DNA of 64,000 nt from Vibrio algarum (GCF_028204155.1 NZ_JAQLOI010000001.1:2790001-2854000), one strand, 5' to 3'; positions 1 to 9,253 are shown, counted from the stretch's first letter. Translations and numbers: made by a program. The notes: a model not told the origin generated them from the sequence alone.

Positions 1-89
1 TCGAACATCTCGATCAATGATGGATATTCGTCTGGATTTATCTCTTTAGGTACGTCACTTGGGTAATGTGAAAGCCAAGGTTTCTCCAC
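1..89 (-). CDS. fadD: Long-chain fatty acid-CoA ligase FadD, N-terminal fragment
   Basis: Only the first 29 codons lie in the window; the gene continues past the left edge. The reading frame gives (M)EKPWLSHYPSDVPKEINP followed by DEYPSLIEMF, which matches the start of E. coli FadD ([20 protein letters not shown]) position by position. FadD activates long-chain fatty acids to acyl-CoA at the inner membrane for beta-oxidation. The start is GTG (plus-strand 87-89), preceded at seven bases by a strong GAGGAG ribosome-binding site; no in-frame ATG fits. I see no clear FadR operator in the upstream 170 bases. The identity rests on the N terminus alone. Confidence 0.85.
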   Translation of the reverse strand, partial: MEKPWLSHYPSDVPKEINPDEYPSLIEMF

Positions 90-257
90 GATTACACTCC
101 TCGTTATTGGCAAATTTTAATCTAGCGAATAGTCACTTTGAGAATACTAACGATGTGTGTTTTACAATTAGTATCAGTGCATTCTTTAATTATTTTATTA
201 ACATTTCCATTACAACACAGCTTTGCAGTCATGGACACAAAACTATCAAACACTTGT

Positions 258-1136
258 TTAAATTTTGTTAACTAAGCCTAAAATAAGCTCTGATGTTAAC
301 TGAATTTGTTGAATATGACAGTGATGTCCACCGGGAATATATTCGACACTAAACTGTTCATTTTGTGCGGCAATGGGATGCTCTAACTCTAGTTCCGCTT
401 GTTGTAATAGGTAATCGAATCCAGACTGTCCAAGTATAACCAAATGGGGACAGCGGACTTCTTTCATTATGGCTTCTGCATTTTTACGTGACATTCTAAT
501 TAAAGAATTTGCGTTTAATTTAGAGTCATGCCGCCATTTCCACACTTCACCATCAAATATGGTGCCTCTCTTTACAATTGGCATCACTTCTAGTCTTCTA
601 AGATGATTTACTTTGGCGCGTACATCAACCATTTCATCGATACTAAAAAAATAGCGCTCTCGCTTTTCTCTTATCTGCTGTCGGCTAAATACGCCTTCTC
701 GCAATCTCTTTACCGTATTATTAGGCGATTCTGATAACGGCCCGAAACCTTCTATTTGAACCAATCCAGCAACATTTTCAGGAAACGCAGCACTATAGCA
801 AGTTGCTAAAAATGCACCAAGAGAATGTCCAACTAACAGCAATTTTTTCGGCGACAACGCGGTAATAAATTGATGAATATCATCAATATAATCAAAAAAC
901 TGGTAATAATTATCATCTTTCCGATGACTAGACAACCCGTGGCCAGGGAGATCAACCGCCACAAGATGCAGGTCAGGCATGATCTGGTGGCATTCTTTCA
1001 TCAACTTGGTAAAACTTCCTGAATTATCCAACCATCCATGAATAAAAACGACCGCCATTTCGGCCGTTTCTGCGTCACCAAGCTCCATCGTTGCCAGTTC
1101 ATTGTGTACGAGTGTGACTCTTTTTTCGGTAAACAT
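258..1136 (-). CDS. Alpha/beta hydrolase
   Basis: A 292-aa alpha/beta-hydrolase fold protein with no signal peptide, so cytoplasmic. The oxyanion motif HGW is at residues 33-35, the nucleophile elbow GHSLG at 103-107 (Ser105), and the likely acid and base are the Asp in GQSGFDYLL and a His in GGHHCHI near the C terminus. The substrate cannot be read from sequence; esterase, thioesterase or lactonase are all possible. Its ATG follows the stop codon of the Slp lipoprotein gene directly, so the two are probably translationally coupled. It lies just upstream of fadD on the same strand, which makes an acyl-ester substrate conceivable but not shown. Confidence 0.8.
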   Translation of the reverse strand: MFTEKRVTLVHNELATMELGDAETAEMAVVFIHGWLDNSGSFTKLMKECHQIMPDLHLVAVDLPGHGLSSHRKDDNYYQFFDYIDDIHQFITALSPKKLLLVGHSLGAFLATCYSAAFPENVAGLVQIEGFGPLSESPNNTVKRLREGVFSRQQIREKRERYFFSIDEMVDVRAKVNHLRRLEVMPIVKRGTIFDGEVWKWRHDSKLNANSLIRMSRKNAEAIMKEVRCPHLVILGQSGFDYLLQQAELELEHPIAAQNEQFSVEYIPGGHHCHIQQIQLTSELILGLVNKI

Positions 1137-1682
1137 TTATTTTACTTCCTGTACGACCTTTCCCTTACTAGGTAAACCTCTAGACCCACGGCAATATAAT
1201 CCGTAGCAAGGTGACAAGTGACTTTCAATATCATGTACAACAACCGTTTCTTCTATACGCCATAGATGAAACCCTTTGATATCCATTATCCTAAATGACA
1301 TCTCAAAATCATCTACTTTACCTTGTTCCTCTCCATCACTCACACCTAACAAAGTAACCAGACGTCCTTCCGAAAACGCCATTGACTCTAAGTAGCCATT
1401 GTAATAGCCAACATAACGGCCTGCTGGTTCGGAGTTTAAATTCGGTTTGCCTGAGCTGTTAATGGGCATGTTAACAACTTCTATTCGAGTTTTGTCTTTT
1501 AGATTTGTGACATTCGCGATAATACCGCCAAGTCGAACTTCATTATTCTGATCAACAGGAGACTCTAACCACTGTTGATAATCCGTTATCACATTCTCAT
1601 TGGACGTTGACAACGACTCAGGTAGCGATGAGCAAGCAGATAATAAAGCAACACAGATAAGTGAGCTAATTAATTTAAACAT
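1137..1682 (-). CDS. Slp-family outer-membrane lipoprotein
   Basis: A 181-aa lipoprotein. The N terminus has a short basic/hydrophobic signal and a lipobox LLSAC with the acylated Cys at residue 17. The body resembles the Slp (starvation lipoprotein) family of small beta-rich outer-membrane lipoproteins: an early LGGIIANV strand, then the RYVGYYNGYLE and GRLVTLLGV segments. The role of Slp is poorly defined, though it is stress and stationary-phase associated in E. coli. It ends directly against the start codon of the alpha/beta-hydrolase gene. An extra CYGLYCRG Cys pair lies near the C terminus. Confidence 0.8.
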   Translation of the reverse strand: MFKLISSLICVALLSACSSLPESLSTSNENVITDYQQWLESPVDQNNEVRLGGIIANVTNLKDKTRIEVVNMPINSSGKPNLNSEPAGRYVGYYNGYLESMAFSEGRLVTLLGVSDGEEQGKVDDFEMSFRIMDIKGFHLWRIEETVVVHDIESHLSPCYGLYCRGSRGLPSKGKVVQEVK

Positions 1683-1720
1683 GACTTTCCCCCTAAACTA
1701 CTAATTAAAAGCGAACGACA

Positions 1721-2017
1721 TTAAATATAGATATCGACACCAATCAATTTTGCTAACTCTTCTTTTTTTGAACGGTTATAAATATCCATATACTCTTCCA
1801 TTGCTTTGCGAGATTGCCCTTCGGGAAGATCATATTGAATCTGAACTTTCTCTAGTTCAGATTCACTGAGCTGTCTTATGGATTGAGATACTGCGGCGGC
1901 AACCTTAGTAGTTTGCACAACGCTACCACCAGCTTGCTCTTTTTTTAAAGCACCTTTTTTGGCCGCTTTCTGGTTTTTTTGGATAACCGCTGGTGTTAGA
2001 CCATTAATCGTCACCAT
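1721..2017 (-). CDS. Conserved small protein of unknown function
   Basis: A 98-aa soluble, charged protein that I do not recognise as a characterised family. It begins MVTINGLTPAVIQKNQKAAKK, is Lys/Ala-rich up to about residue 40, then has a predicted helical segment (RQLSESELEKVQIQYDLPEG) and a second helix around EEYMDIYNRSKKEELAKLI. There are no Cys residues, membrane segments or catalytic motifs. A GAAAGG ribosome-binding site sits seven bases before the ATG. It lies between tsaB and the Slp gene on the same strand with short gaps, so it is probably cotranscribed. Similar proteins are sometimes labelled ParA-like in automatic annotation, but there is no Walker motif here to justify that. 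Confidence 0.65.
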   Translation of the reverse strand: MVTINGLTPAVIQKNQKAAKKGALKKEQAGGSVVQTTKVAAAVSQSIRQLSESELEKVQIQYDLPEGQSRKAMEEYMDIYNRSKKEELAKLIGVDIYI

Positions 2018-2042
2018 ATAAAGACCTTTCTATTTTTTATCG

Positions 2043-2744
2043 TTACTCTCTGCCAGGGAGTTTTTTCCATGTCACTTTGTCGCGCAGATAAACCGGACTT
2101 GATTCTTCAGCAGTGGTTGTATTTCCTTTTTCAAATTCAAACCGTGCTAAAAACGCAATATCCATCGCTTCTGGATAGAGAACATTGCCTTCCTCTCCCT
2201 CTAATTTTAGTCCAGATAATTCTTGTTGGTACGCCGCCCATCCCGTCCCGGCTAATGCCCATGAATGTGCGTCAGCTTCCACATTTTCAACTAACTTTTG
2301 CGGTGCAATAACACACTCGTCATCGATGCTTAACCATTCACCGTTTTCTTGGCGTGAAAAACGTCCCCAATATACTTCACTCATACGCGCATCAATGGCA
2401 CAAGCTGCATTTTTAGTTCCATTTAGACGGTAGGTGGCTTGCGCCATAGCCGCTAAAGTAGAAACACCGATCATTGGTAAATTAGCACCAAACGCCAAAC
2501 CTTGCGCTATGCCAATACCAATTCTAACACCAGTAAAGCTACCAGGGCCTCGCCCATAGGCTAATACATCAACCTCGTGAAGCTTAACGCCAGCTTCATT
2601 AAGTACTTCATCAACCATGGGTAATATTTTTGTCGTGTGTCCTCGTGGAGACACCTCACTGCGATAAAAAGTTTGATCGCCCACTGTTAATGCTACAGAG
2701 CAATTTTCAGTGGATGTATCTAAGGCAAGGATTTTTGCGCTCAT
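2043..2744 (-). CDS. tsaB: tRNA t6A biosynthesis protein TsaB
   Basis: A 233-aa member of the ASKHA fold. TsaB is the scaffold partner of TsaD and TsaE in making N6-threonylcarbamoyladenosine at A37 of ANN-decoding tRNAs. Visible hallmarks are the N-terminal ILALDTSTENCSVAL strand-loop and the GPGSFTGVRIG motif at about residues 66-76. Length matches the family (about 230 aa). It starts 15 bases after the stop of the helicase gene yoaA, the same arrangement as in E. coli (yoaA-tsaB), so the two are cotranscribed. Confidence 0.95.
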   Translation of the reverse strand: MSAKILALDTSTENCSVALTVGDQTFYRSEVSPRGHTTKILPMVDEVLNEAGVKLHEVDVLAYGRGPGSFTGVRIGIGIAQGLAFGANLPMIGVSTLAAMAQATYRLNGTKNAACAIDARMSEVYWGRFSRQENGEWLSIDDECVIAPQKLVENVEADAHSWALAGTGWAAYQQELSGLKLEGEEGNVLYPEAMDIAFLARFEFEKGNTTTAEESSPVYLRDKVTWKKLPGRE

Positions 2745-2759
2745 TTACGCCTCAAGTCA

Positions 2760-4685
2760 TTATGTATTTGATTGAGATAGTTGTTCAAGAAATTCAGTAA
2801 CCTGTTTGAGATCCCTCGTTCTAGGAATAGGCGGTAAGCTTTGTAAAAAAACACCACCGTAATCTCGTGTTACTAGGCGATTATCACAGATAATCAATAC
2901 GCCTTTATCTTTTCTATCTCGGATTAATCGTCCAACCCCTTGTTTCAGTGTGATCACGGCATCGGGTAACTGAACTTGCGAAAAAGGCTCTCCTCCGCTG
3001 AGTTTACAGTCCTCTATACGTGCTTTTAGCAACGGATCATCAGGGGCAGTAAATGGTAATTTGTCGATAATAACACAGCTTAGCGTATCGCCTCTAACAT
3101 CAATCCCTTCCCAAAATGCGCCAGTGGCAACAAGTAATGCATTTCCAAGCTCCATAAATTCAGCAAGAAGCTTCTGCTTACTGGTTTCACCCTGCATCAA
3201 AATCGGAATATTCAGTACCGCACGAAAGCCTTCTGAGAGCTCCTTCATCATGCTATGCGAGGTACAAAGAAAAAAACATCGACCATTATTTTTCTCGATA
3301 ACTGGTGCTAGCATTTCTACCAGTTTATCCGACAGACCCACGCTATTAGGCTCCGGTAAATATCTTGGTACACACAATTTTGCCTGAGTTTGATAATCAA
3401 AAGGACTAGGAAGAGAAAACTGCTCTGTTGGCTGTAAACCTAAACGGCGAGTAAAGTGACCAAAATCATCGGACACAGCTAATGTTGCTGAAGTGAAAAT
3501 CCAACTTCCGTCTTTAAGCTCTACCTGTTCTTTAAATTTATCCGCAACAGAAAGTGGCGTAATATGCAAACTAAAGTGACGTGGTGACATATCATACCAA
3601 TATGAATACCCCGTAATAGACACATCGCATACTCTGTCTATTCTAGCCTTTAGTACATTCGCTCTTTCAAAGGCTGTATCTAATAACTGGCTACGACCTA
3701 AAGCTAACTTTAGTACATCGATCGCTAAATCTAATCCGTCTCGAAGTCGGGCGAGTTCTCGCACAATTGGTTCAGACTTTAACGCTTCACGCCAGTTGCC
3801 TCTAAAACCAGTATCTCCCAATGCTATACGCATATCCATGGCGGACTGGGCAAGCCGTACAGATACTTTTTGCAGTTGTCTCATGTCACGGGCTTCAGTT
3901 CTATAGCCTATCTCAATATCTTTAGAGAGCTCCTGCAACTGCTTACTAGAAACCGATTGCCCAAAATACTGGCTTGCAATATCTGGCAGTTGATGTGCTT
4001 CATCAAAGATGAACACATCCGCGTCTGGAATCAATTCGCCAAACCCTGTTTCTTTTATCGCCAAATCAGCTAAGAATAAATGATGATTGACCACGATCAC
4101 GTCAGAGTCCATTGCTCGCTTTCTGGCTTTGAGAACGAAGCACTCTTGAAAGCTTGGACATTCTTTACCAAGGCAGTTTTCATTGGTTGATGTAATAGTG
4201 GGAATTACTGGGCTATCTTCTGCTATTTCTTCACAGTCACCTAAATCACCGCTTTTTGTCGCAGAAGACCAACTACGTACTTTTACAAGTTGTGTTAATA
4301 AGGTGGGATCAGCCTCATTGGTGTGGCTTTCAACCAATTGACGACTCAATCGATCTAAACACAGATAATTCGAGCGACCTTTTAATAAAGCTACCTGCCC
4401 ATAATAACCTAGTGCATCGACCATCAATGGTAAATCGCGGTGAAATAACTGTTCTTGAAGGTTTTTAGACCCTGTACTAATAATGACTTTTTTACCGCTG
4501 AGCAATGCAGGCACTAAATAGGCAAATGTCTTGCCTGTACCTGTGCCAGCTTCAACAACAAGCTGTGATTTATTTTTGATTGCCTTATCAACAGCCTCTG
4601 CCATGTCTAGCTGTGCTTGTCTTGCAGAAAAACCAGGTATAGCCTTGCCAAGCGCACCGTCGGCCGAAAAAGTTTTGCTTATCAT
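2760..4685 (-). CDS. yoaA: ATP-dependent DNA helicase YoaA (XPD/DinG family)
   Basis: A 641-aa superfamily 2 helicase of the XPD/DinG group. Walker A is EAGTGTGKT at residues 45-53, the DEAH box lies in FIFDEAHQLPD, and motif VI is QGVGRLIRD near the C terminus. A cysteine cluster between Walker A and the DEAH box (CLDRL, DCEEI, ENCLGKECPSFQEC) is where this family binds a 4Fe-4S cluster. In E. coli YoaA works with the HolC (chi) subunit of DNA polymerase III in replication repair. It is the first gene of the yoaA-tsaB unit, and the start codon fits the conserved N terminus. Confidence 0.93.
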   Translation of the reverse strand: MISKTFSADGALGKAIPGFSARQAQLDMAEAVDKAIKNKSQLVVEAGTGTGKTFAYLVPALLSGKKVIISTGSKNLQEQLFHRDLPLMVDALGYYGQVALLKGRSNYLCLDRLSRQLVESHTNEADPTLLTQLVKVRSWSSATKSGDLGDCEEIAEDSPVIPTITSTNENCLGKECPSFQECFVLKARKRAMDSDVIVVNHHLFLADLAIKETGFGELIPDADVFIFDEAHQLPDIASQYFGQSVSSKQLQELSKDIEIGYRTEARDMRQLQKVSVRLAQSAMDMRIALGDTGFRGNWREALKSEPIVRELARLRDGLDLAIDVLKLALGRSQLLDTAFERANVLKARIDRVCDVSITGYSYWYDMSPRHFSLHITPLSVADKFKEQVELKDGSWIFTSATLAVSDDFGHFTRRLGLQPTEQFSLPSPFDYQTQAKLCVPRYLPEPNSVGLSDKLVEMLAPVIEKNNGRCFFLCTSHSMMKELSEGFRAVLNIPILMQGETSKQKLLAEFMELGNALLVATGAFWEGIDVRGDTLSCVIIDKLPFTAPDDPLLKARIEDCKLSGGEPFSQVQLPDAVITLKQGVGRLIRDRKDKGVLIICDNRLVTRDYGGVFLQSLPPIPRTRDLKQVTEFLEQLSQSNT

Positions 4686-4791
4686 TTAATTACAAGGGAA
4701 GAGAAACTTAGCCAAGATTATGTCAGGTTTACGGGGTTGGTGCGAATAGAGAATCTATCCACACCAAAAATTGAATGGAATAAAAGGTATT

Positions 4792-4992
4792 TTATTTACG
4801 ATGTAGATACCTAGACAACCAAGCTGGACCTTCAAAATCATCATGTTCAGACATAATGGCTTTCGCTGCTTCAGCTGGTGTTGTTCTGCTTTCCCAAAGC
4901 TCTGACATAGTTTCATCATCAATTTCTTGAGAGCCGACCATGCTATTTATTCTTTGGCCATATAGTTTACGAGCAAGTAATTCTTTATCCAT
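4792..4992 (-). CDS. Small conserved hypothetical protein
   Basis: A 66-aa soluble protein, MDKELLARKLYGQRINSMVG onward, that I do not recognise. I chose the ATG at 4992 because GAGGT lies eight bases ahead of it; upstream in-frame Met codons lack a ribosome-binding site. It is mostly helical and acidic, ending in GPAWLSRYLHRK. There are no Cys residues or membrane segments. It lies upstream of yoaA on the same strand with a 106-base gap and divergent from purU. Coding potential is supported by the ribosome-binding site and an uninterrupted frame of plausible composition, but not by any motif. Confidence 0.55.
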   Translation of the reverse strand: MDKELLARKLYGQRINSMVGSQEIDDETMSELWESRTTPAEAAKAIMSEHDDFEGPAWLSRYLHRK

Positions 4993-5215
4993 AACGTAGT
5001 ACCTCATGATAATGTGTGTCAAACAACGCTTAAAAAACTAGCCAATAAGATGCATACTGCATTCGATTTTTATTTATATTTTGTTGAAACTATAACGAGA
5101 ATAGATTAATTATAGAGCTAATATTGTGCCACGGATCACTAAACAGAAAAGCCGTGAGCTTTTAAATATATTTTAATAATTTTACATAATTTGTACTTTC
5201 GGAAGTAAAAAAATA

Positions 5216-6049
5216 ATGGAAAAGAAGACCTTACTGACCCATTGCAGCGATGCACCCGGTCTAATAGCCAAAATAACCAACATCTGTTACAAGCACCAGC
5301 TAAACATAATCCATAACAATGAGTATGTAGATAACGCTAGCGGTCACTTTTTCATGCGTACTGAGTTAGAGGGTTACTTTAATGATAAGACATTCCTCGC
5401 CGATCTTGATCAAGCCCTTCCAAAAGGCACAAAAAGGAAATTAGTGAGCTCATTACGAAAGAAAGTCGTTATTCTTGTCACTAAAGAATCACACTGCTTG
5501 GGTGATATCCTGATGAAAGCATACGATGGCAGCCTAGGAGTCGATATCGCTGCAGTTGTAGGTAACTATGACTCATTGCAAGGTTTAACAGAAAAATTCG
5601 ATATCCCTTACCATCACGTTTCTCATGTTGACTTAACTCGTGAAGAACATGAAGAAAAAATGCTCAAGGTTATCGATAGCTACGAAGCAGACTATTTGGT
5701 ACTAGCAAAATACATGCGTGTGTTAACACCTAGCTTTGTAGAAAGCTATCATCATAAGATCATTAATATTCACCATAGCTTCTTACCCGCGTTTATTGGG
5801 GCAAAGCCTTATCAACAAGCTTATGACAGAGGTGTGAAGATTATTGGTGCAACGGCGCACTTTGTAACCAATGATCTAGATGAAGGTCCGATTATCAAAC
5901 AGGACGTAATACCAGTAGATCACAACTTCAGTGCAAGCGATATGGCACAAGCAGGGCGAGACGTTGAGAAGAGTGTGTTAAGTAAAGCGCTAACTAAAGT
6001 AGTTAACGACCATGTATTTGTATACGGAAATAAAACCGTTATTTTGTAA
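5216..6049 (+). CDS. purU: Formyltetrahydrofolate deformylase PurU
   Basis: A 277-aa enzyme that hydrolyses 10-formyl-THF to formate and THF, balancing one-carbon pools and feeding formate to PurT. Residues 1-80 form an ACT domain (THCSDAPGLIAKITNICYKH), the site of Met/Gly regulation in the family. The rest is a formyltransferase-fold domain carrying the catalytic set: His in INIHHSFLPAF and Asp in DLDEGPIIKQD. Length agrees with E. coli PurU (280 aa). The ribosome-binding site (CGGAAG) is rather far from the ATG. A strong hairpin follows the stop codon. Confidence 0.95.
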   Translation: MEKKTLLTHCSDAPGLIAKITNICYKHQLNIIHNNEYVDNASGHFFMRTELEGYFNDKTFLADLDQALPKGTKRKLVSSLRKKVVILVTKESHCLGDILMKAYDGSLGVDIAAVVGNYDSLQGLTEKFDIPYHHVSHVDLTREEHEEKMLKVIDSYEADYLVLAKYMRVLTPSFVESYHHKIINIHHSFLPAFIGAKPYQQAYDRGVKIIGATAHFVTNDLDEGPIIKQDVIPVDHNFSASDMAQAGRDVEKSVLSKALTKVVNDHVFVYGNKTVIL

Positions 6050-6064
6050 TCAACACACAATATA

Positions 6065-6093
6065 TAAAAAAGGCAGCTAAGGCTGCCTTTTTT
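6065..6093. terminator. Bidirectional terminator between purU and motY
   Basis: GGCAGC-TAAG-GCTGCC hairpin (6072-6087) flanked by an A-run on the left and a T-run on the right, so it can end transcription of both convergent genes. Confidence 0.9.
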
Positions 6094-6106
6094 GTCTTCT
6101 TCAATT

Positions 6107-6988
6107 TTAAACTGACGTCCTTCCTAATGAAATGACTACCCGCCTATTTTGGTCTTTACCTATAGGAGAAGCATTGTCCGCGATAGGTCTTCGTTCACCA
6201 TATCCTTGAATCTGAATTCTTTTGTCCTTCAACCCTATTGACTTGAAATAATCTTTTAAGACAACAGCTCGTCGCTCAGACAATGATTGATTCACGTCTT
6301 TATCACCACTAGAGTCGGTATAAGCCGATACTAAAACAAGGTCAATATCTTGGTTATATTTAATGTAATCAGCTATTTGATATAAACGTTTTTGAGATGC
6401 TTTATTTAGTTGATCGCTATTTCTGTCATAGTGCAAAATGGTAAATGAAATATCTTCAAAACTGTATGGAAGTAACTGACTCAAACAAAAAGTAAAAGCG
6501 TCATATTTTTGCTGAAACGTTACCGATGATAAAGAGACTTCAACTCTTTGGTTTCGACTTAACCAATCAGCATAACTAAAAGTTGGATATCGTCCTTTTT
6601 CTAACTCTGACAGAATGCCCCAAGCTGTTTGTCCTCCGACATAACCATCAAATTGCTTGAAAAATTTCATTGTATTCATTCTGTCTGCGCTTTCCCCAGG
6701 ACGCCATGCAGGAGGCAAAGAAACCAAGCTAACACTGCGTGTTTCACCCATTGGGCGACGCATTTTAAGTTCAAAATCTAGATTAATTTTCTTGCTTGCC
6801 CGCGATGAAAATTCTGCCTGACCATAATGCGGAATAGGATGCACAAGGCGGCATTCTAATGGGCTATTTACCACCATTTCCCATTTTGACTGCTCGGGTG
6901 CTGCCGCATAGCGGACAGCCGTTGCCTCTGAAATTGGCGATATCAGAGCAGAAGTAACAAAAGCACTTAACGCAATCCGTTTTTTCAT
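6107..6988 (-). CDS. motY: Sodium-driven flagellar motor T-ring protein MotY
   Basis: A 293-aa exported protein with a signal peptide over about residues 1-22 (MKKRIALSAFVTSALISPIS). The N-terminal part (YAAAPEQSKWEMVVNSPLEC onward) is typical of Vibrio MotY, which forms the periplasmic T ring with MotX around the polar flagellar basal body and anchors the PomAB stator. The C-terminal domain, about residues 190-290, is OmpA-like and binds peptidoglycan; it contains VLVSAYTDSSGDKDVNQSLS and ERRAVVLKDYF. It stands alone, convergent with purU and divergent from rnt, as is usual in Vibrio. Confidence 0.93.
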   Translation of the reverse strand: MKKRIALSAFVTSALISPISEATAVRYAAAPEQSKWEMVVNSPLECRLVHPIPHYGQAEFSSRASKKINLDFELKMRRPMGETRSVSLVSLPPAWRPGESADRMNTMKFFKQFDGYVGGQTAWGILSELEKGRYPTFSYADWLSRNQRVEVSLSSVTFQQKYDAFTFCLSQLLPYSFEDISFTILHYDRNSDQLNKASQKRLYQIADYIKYNQDIDLVLVSAYTDSSGDKDVNQSLSERRAVVLKDYFKSIGLKDKRIQIQGYGERRPIADNASPIGKDQNRRVVISLGRTSV

Positions 6989-7209
6989 AACAACTAAAAC
7001 TCTTCATTCAGAAACGGCAAGTTACTGCCGTTTTACTAGGAAAACCAGTCCATTTATTTACTAACTTCCTCTACATTATATTCCCTGTTGCAAAAACTCA
7101 GCCAAGTTATAGAAAGAGAATTGATTTTAACCATTTTTCTTACGGCTAGAATCTGCAATAATGCGTCCCCTATCACACTTACCTGTATATCAAAAAATTA
7201 TAAGTAACC

Positions 7210-7860
7210 ATGACTGTAGAAAACGAAGAGTTCACCCTTAAAAAACGCTTTCGCGGCTATTTCCCAGTCGTTATTGATGTAGAGACTGCTGGTTTTAATG
7301 CAAGAACCGATGCACTTTTGGAAATCTGCGCTGTAACACTAAAAATGGATGAAAATGGTGACCTTCAACCTGCATCTACAATTCATTTTCATATCGAACC
7401 TTTTGAAGGTGCTAATATAGAAAAAGAAGCGTTAGAATTTAATGGTATTCGCGACCCATTCAGCCCTCTACGAGGTGCGGTACATGAATCCGAAGCGTTA
7501 AAAGAGATATACAAGCTAGTTAGAAAAGAACAGAAACAAGCCGATTGCAGCCGTGCCATCATGGTTGCACACAATGCAACATTCGATCATAGCTTCGTCA
7601 TGCAAGCCAGTGAACGTTGTAAATTAAAAAGAGTCCCCTTTCATCCCTTTGCTACTTTTGATACTGCTGCCTTAAGTGGATTAGCTTACGGCCAAACGGT
7701 TTTGGCTAAAGCATGCAAAACAGCCGGGTTGGAATTTGACAATAAAGAAGCTCACTCTGCCTTATATGACACAGAAAGAACGGCAGAGTTATTCTGCGGA
7801 ATAGTCAACAAGTGGAAAGCCTTAGGTGGCTGGCCGCTTAACCAAGACGAAACCGAATAA
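7210..7860 (+). CDS. rnt: Ribonuclease T
   Basis: A 216-aa DEDDh 3'-5' exoribonuclease that trims the 3' ends of tRNA (including end turnover), 5S and 23S rRNA precursors. Catalytic residues are visible: Asp23 and Glu25 in VIDVETAGF, an Asp in HNATFDHSF, and the His...Asp pair in EAHSALYDTERTAELF. Length equals E. coli RNase T (215 aa). It is followed after 33 bases by the antiporter gene on the same strand, so the two may share a transcript. Confidence 0.96.
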   Translation: MTVENEEFTLKKRFRGYFPVVIDVETAGFNARTDALLEICAVTLKMDENGDLQPASTIHFHIEPFEGANIEKEALEFNGIRDPFSPLRGAVHESEALKEIYKLVRKEQKQADCSRAIMVAHNATFDHSFVMQASERCKLKRVPFHPFATFDTAALSGLAYGQTVLAKACKTAGLEFDNKEAHSALYDTERTAELFCGIVNKWKALGGWPLNQDETE

Positions 7861-7893
7861 CAATAATACAAACACAACTCAAACGAGATTAAT

Positions 7894-9216
7894 ATGAATC
7901 CTGTAGTTATTTCAGTATGTATCATGCTGTTACTAGCACTAATGAGAGTCAACGTTGTCGTCGCTCTTACCTTTAGTGCCATAATCGGCGGTCTTGTCTC
8001 AGGAATGAGCCTGAACGATGCCGTTTCCGCTTTTGAAAGTGGTCTAGGTGGCGGTGCTACTATCGCTCTAAGTTACGCAATGCTAGGTACTTTTGCCGTT
8101 GCCATATCCAAGTCAGGCCTAACCGACTTACTGGCACAAAACGTCATTAAACGCATTCACGGTAAAGAGAACGGAGCTGCTTCAACAGGGCTAAAATATG
8201 CCGTTATTTGTGCGTTAATTCTTGTGACCATGTCATCACAAAACGTCATTCCTGTACACATCGCCTTTATTCCAATTTTGATTCCACCTCTATTAGGCGT
8301 ATTTGCAAAACTCAAACTTGACCGTCGTCTTATCGCCTGTGTACTCACGTTTGGTCTCGTAACACCTTATATGGTTCTCCCTATTGGCTTTGGTGGTATT
8401 TTCTTAAACAATATTCTCCTTAAGAGCCTACATGACAATGGTTTGCCTGATGTTGTAGCAAGTCAGGTACCTACGGCTATGATGCTTCCAGGTCTGGGGA
8501 TGATATTTGGACTACTCGTTGCTATCTTGGTGACCTACCGAAAACCTCGTGAGTATAAAGAAACGGAACTCACTACGGTTCATACTGAAATTCAAATAGA
8601 CAAGAGAAACATCGTAATTGCAGCCATTGCTATTATCGTTGCACTCGGCGCGCAACTGTCTACTGGATCGATGATTATTGGTGGTTTAGCTGGCTTCATG
8701 GTGTTCACTTTTGGTGGTGTTATTGCGTGGAAAGAGACACAAGATGTGTTCACACGTGGTGTCCATATGATGGCGATGATAGGTTTTATTATGATTGCAG
8801 CGGCTGGTTTTGCCGCGGTAATGAAACAGAGTGGTGGTGTTGAAACCTTGGTCGAAGCGCTATCGACAAGTATCGGTGACAACAAAGCGTTAGCTGCTTT
8901 ACTTATGCTTATTGTGGGTTTATTGGTCACGATGGGTATCGGTTCTTCTTTCTCGACAATCCCAATTATTGCAACCATCTATGTACCACTAGCCATTGCA
9001 TTTGGCTTTTCTCCAATGGCAACTATTGCTCTTGTTGGTACCGCTGCGGCGCTTGGTGACGCAGGTTCACCCGCTTCAGACTCTACCTTAGGGCCAACCT
9101 CCGGCCTAAACGCTGATGGGCAGCACGAGCACGTATGGGAAACTGTTGTACCAACATTTCTTCATTATAATATTCCATTGATTATATTTGGTTGGATTGC
9201 GGCAATGGTGCTTTAG
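7894..9216 (+). CDS. Na+/H+ antiporter family protein (NhaC/ion-transporter superfamily)
   Basis: A 440-aa integral inner-membrane protein with about 11-12 hydrophobic segments. Family signatures are the polar-interrupted helices LSYAMLGTFAVAISKSGL, VTMSSQNVIPVHIAFIPI and ALGDAGSPASDSTLGPTSGL near the C terminus; the last is the conserved ion-binding region of Na+/H+ antiporter family proteins. It is likely to exchange Na+ for H+, consistent with a marine organism that uses a sodium-motive force, but organic-anion exchange cannot be excluded. A terminator shared with grxD follows. Confidence 0.85.
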   Translation: MNPVVISVCIMLLLALMRVNVVVALTFSAIIGGLVSGMSLNDAVSAFESGLGGGATIALSYAMLGTFAVAISKSGLTDLLAQNVIKRIHGKENGAASTGLKYAVICALILVTMSSQNVIPVHIAFIPILIPPLLGVFAKLKLDRRLIACVLTFGLVTPYMVLPIGFGGIFLNNILLKSLHDNGLPDVVASQVPTAMMLPGLGMIFGLLVAILVTYRKPREYKETELTTVHTEIQIDKRNIVIAAIAIIVALGAQLSTGSMIIGGLAGFMVFTFGGVIAWKETQDVFTRGVHMMAMIGFIMIAAAGFAAVMKQSGGVETLVEALSTSIGDNKALAALLMLIVGLLVTMGIGSSFSTIPIIATIYVPLAIAFGFSPMATIALVGTAAALGDAGSPASDSTLGPTSGLNADGQHEHVWETVVPTFLHYNIPLIIFGWIAAMVL

Positions 9217-9253
9217 ACAGTCTCCATAAAGATAAGCCAAACGGCAAGCACAA

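Noticed and set aside
1..250. FadR operator before fadD
   Set aside because: No sequence close to the FadR palindrome could be found in the intergenic region.
5140..5166. Short AAAAGC/GCTTTT hairpin upstream of purU
   Set aside because: Six-base AT-rich stem with no gene end to serve; probably chance in AT-rich sequence.
8592..8978. 128-codon minus-strand frame inside the antiporter gene
   Set aside because: Antisense shadow of hydrophobic coding sequence, low complexity of Ile/Ala/Pro.
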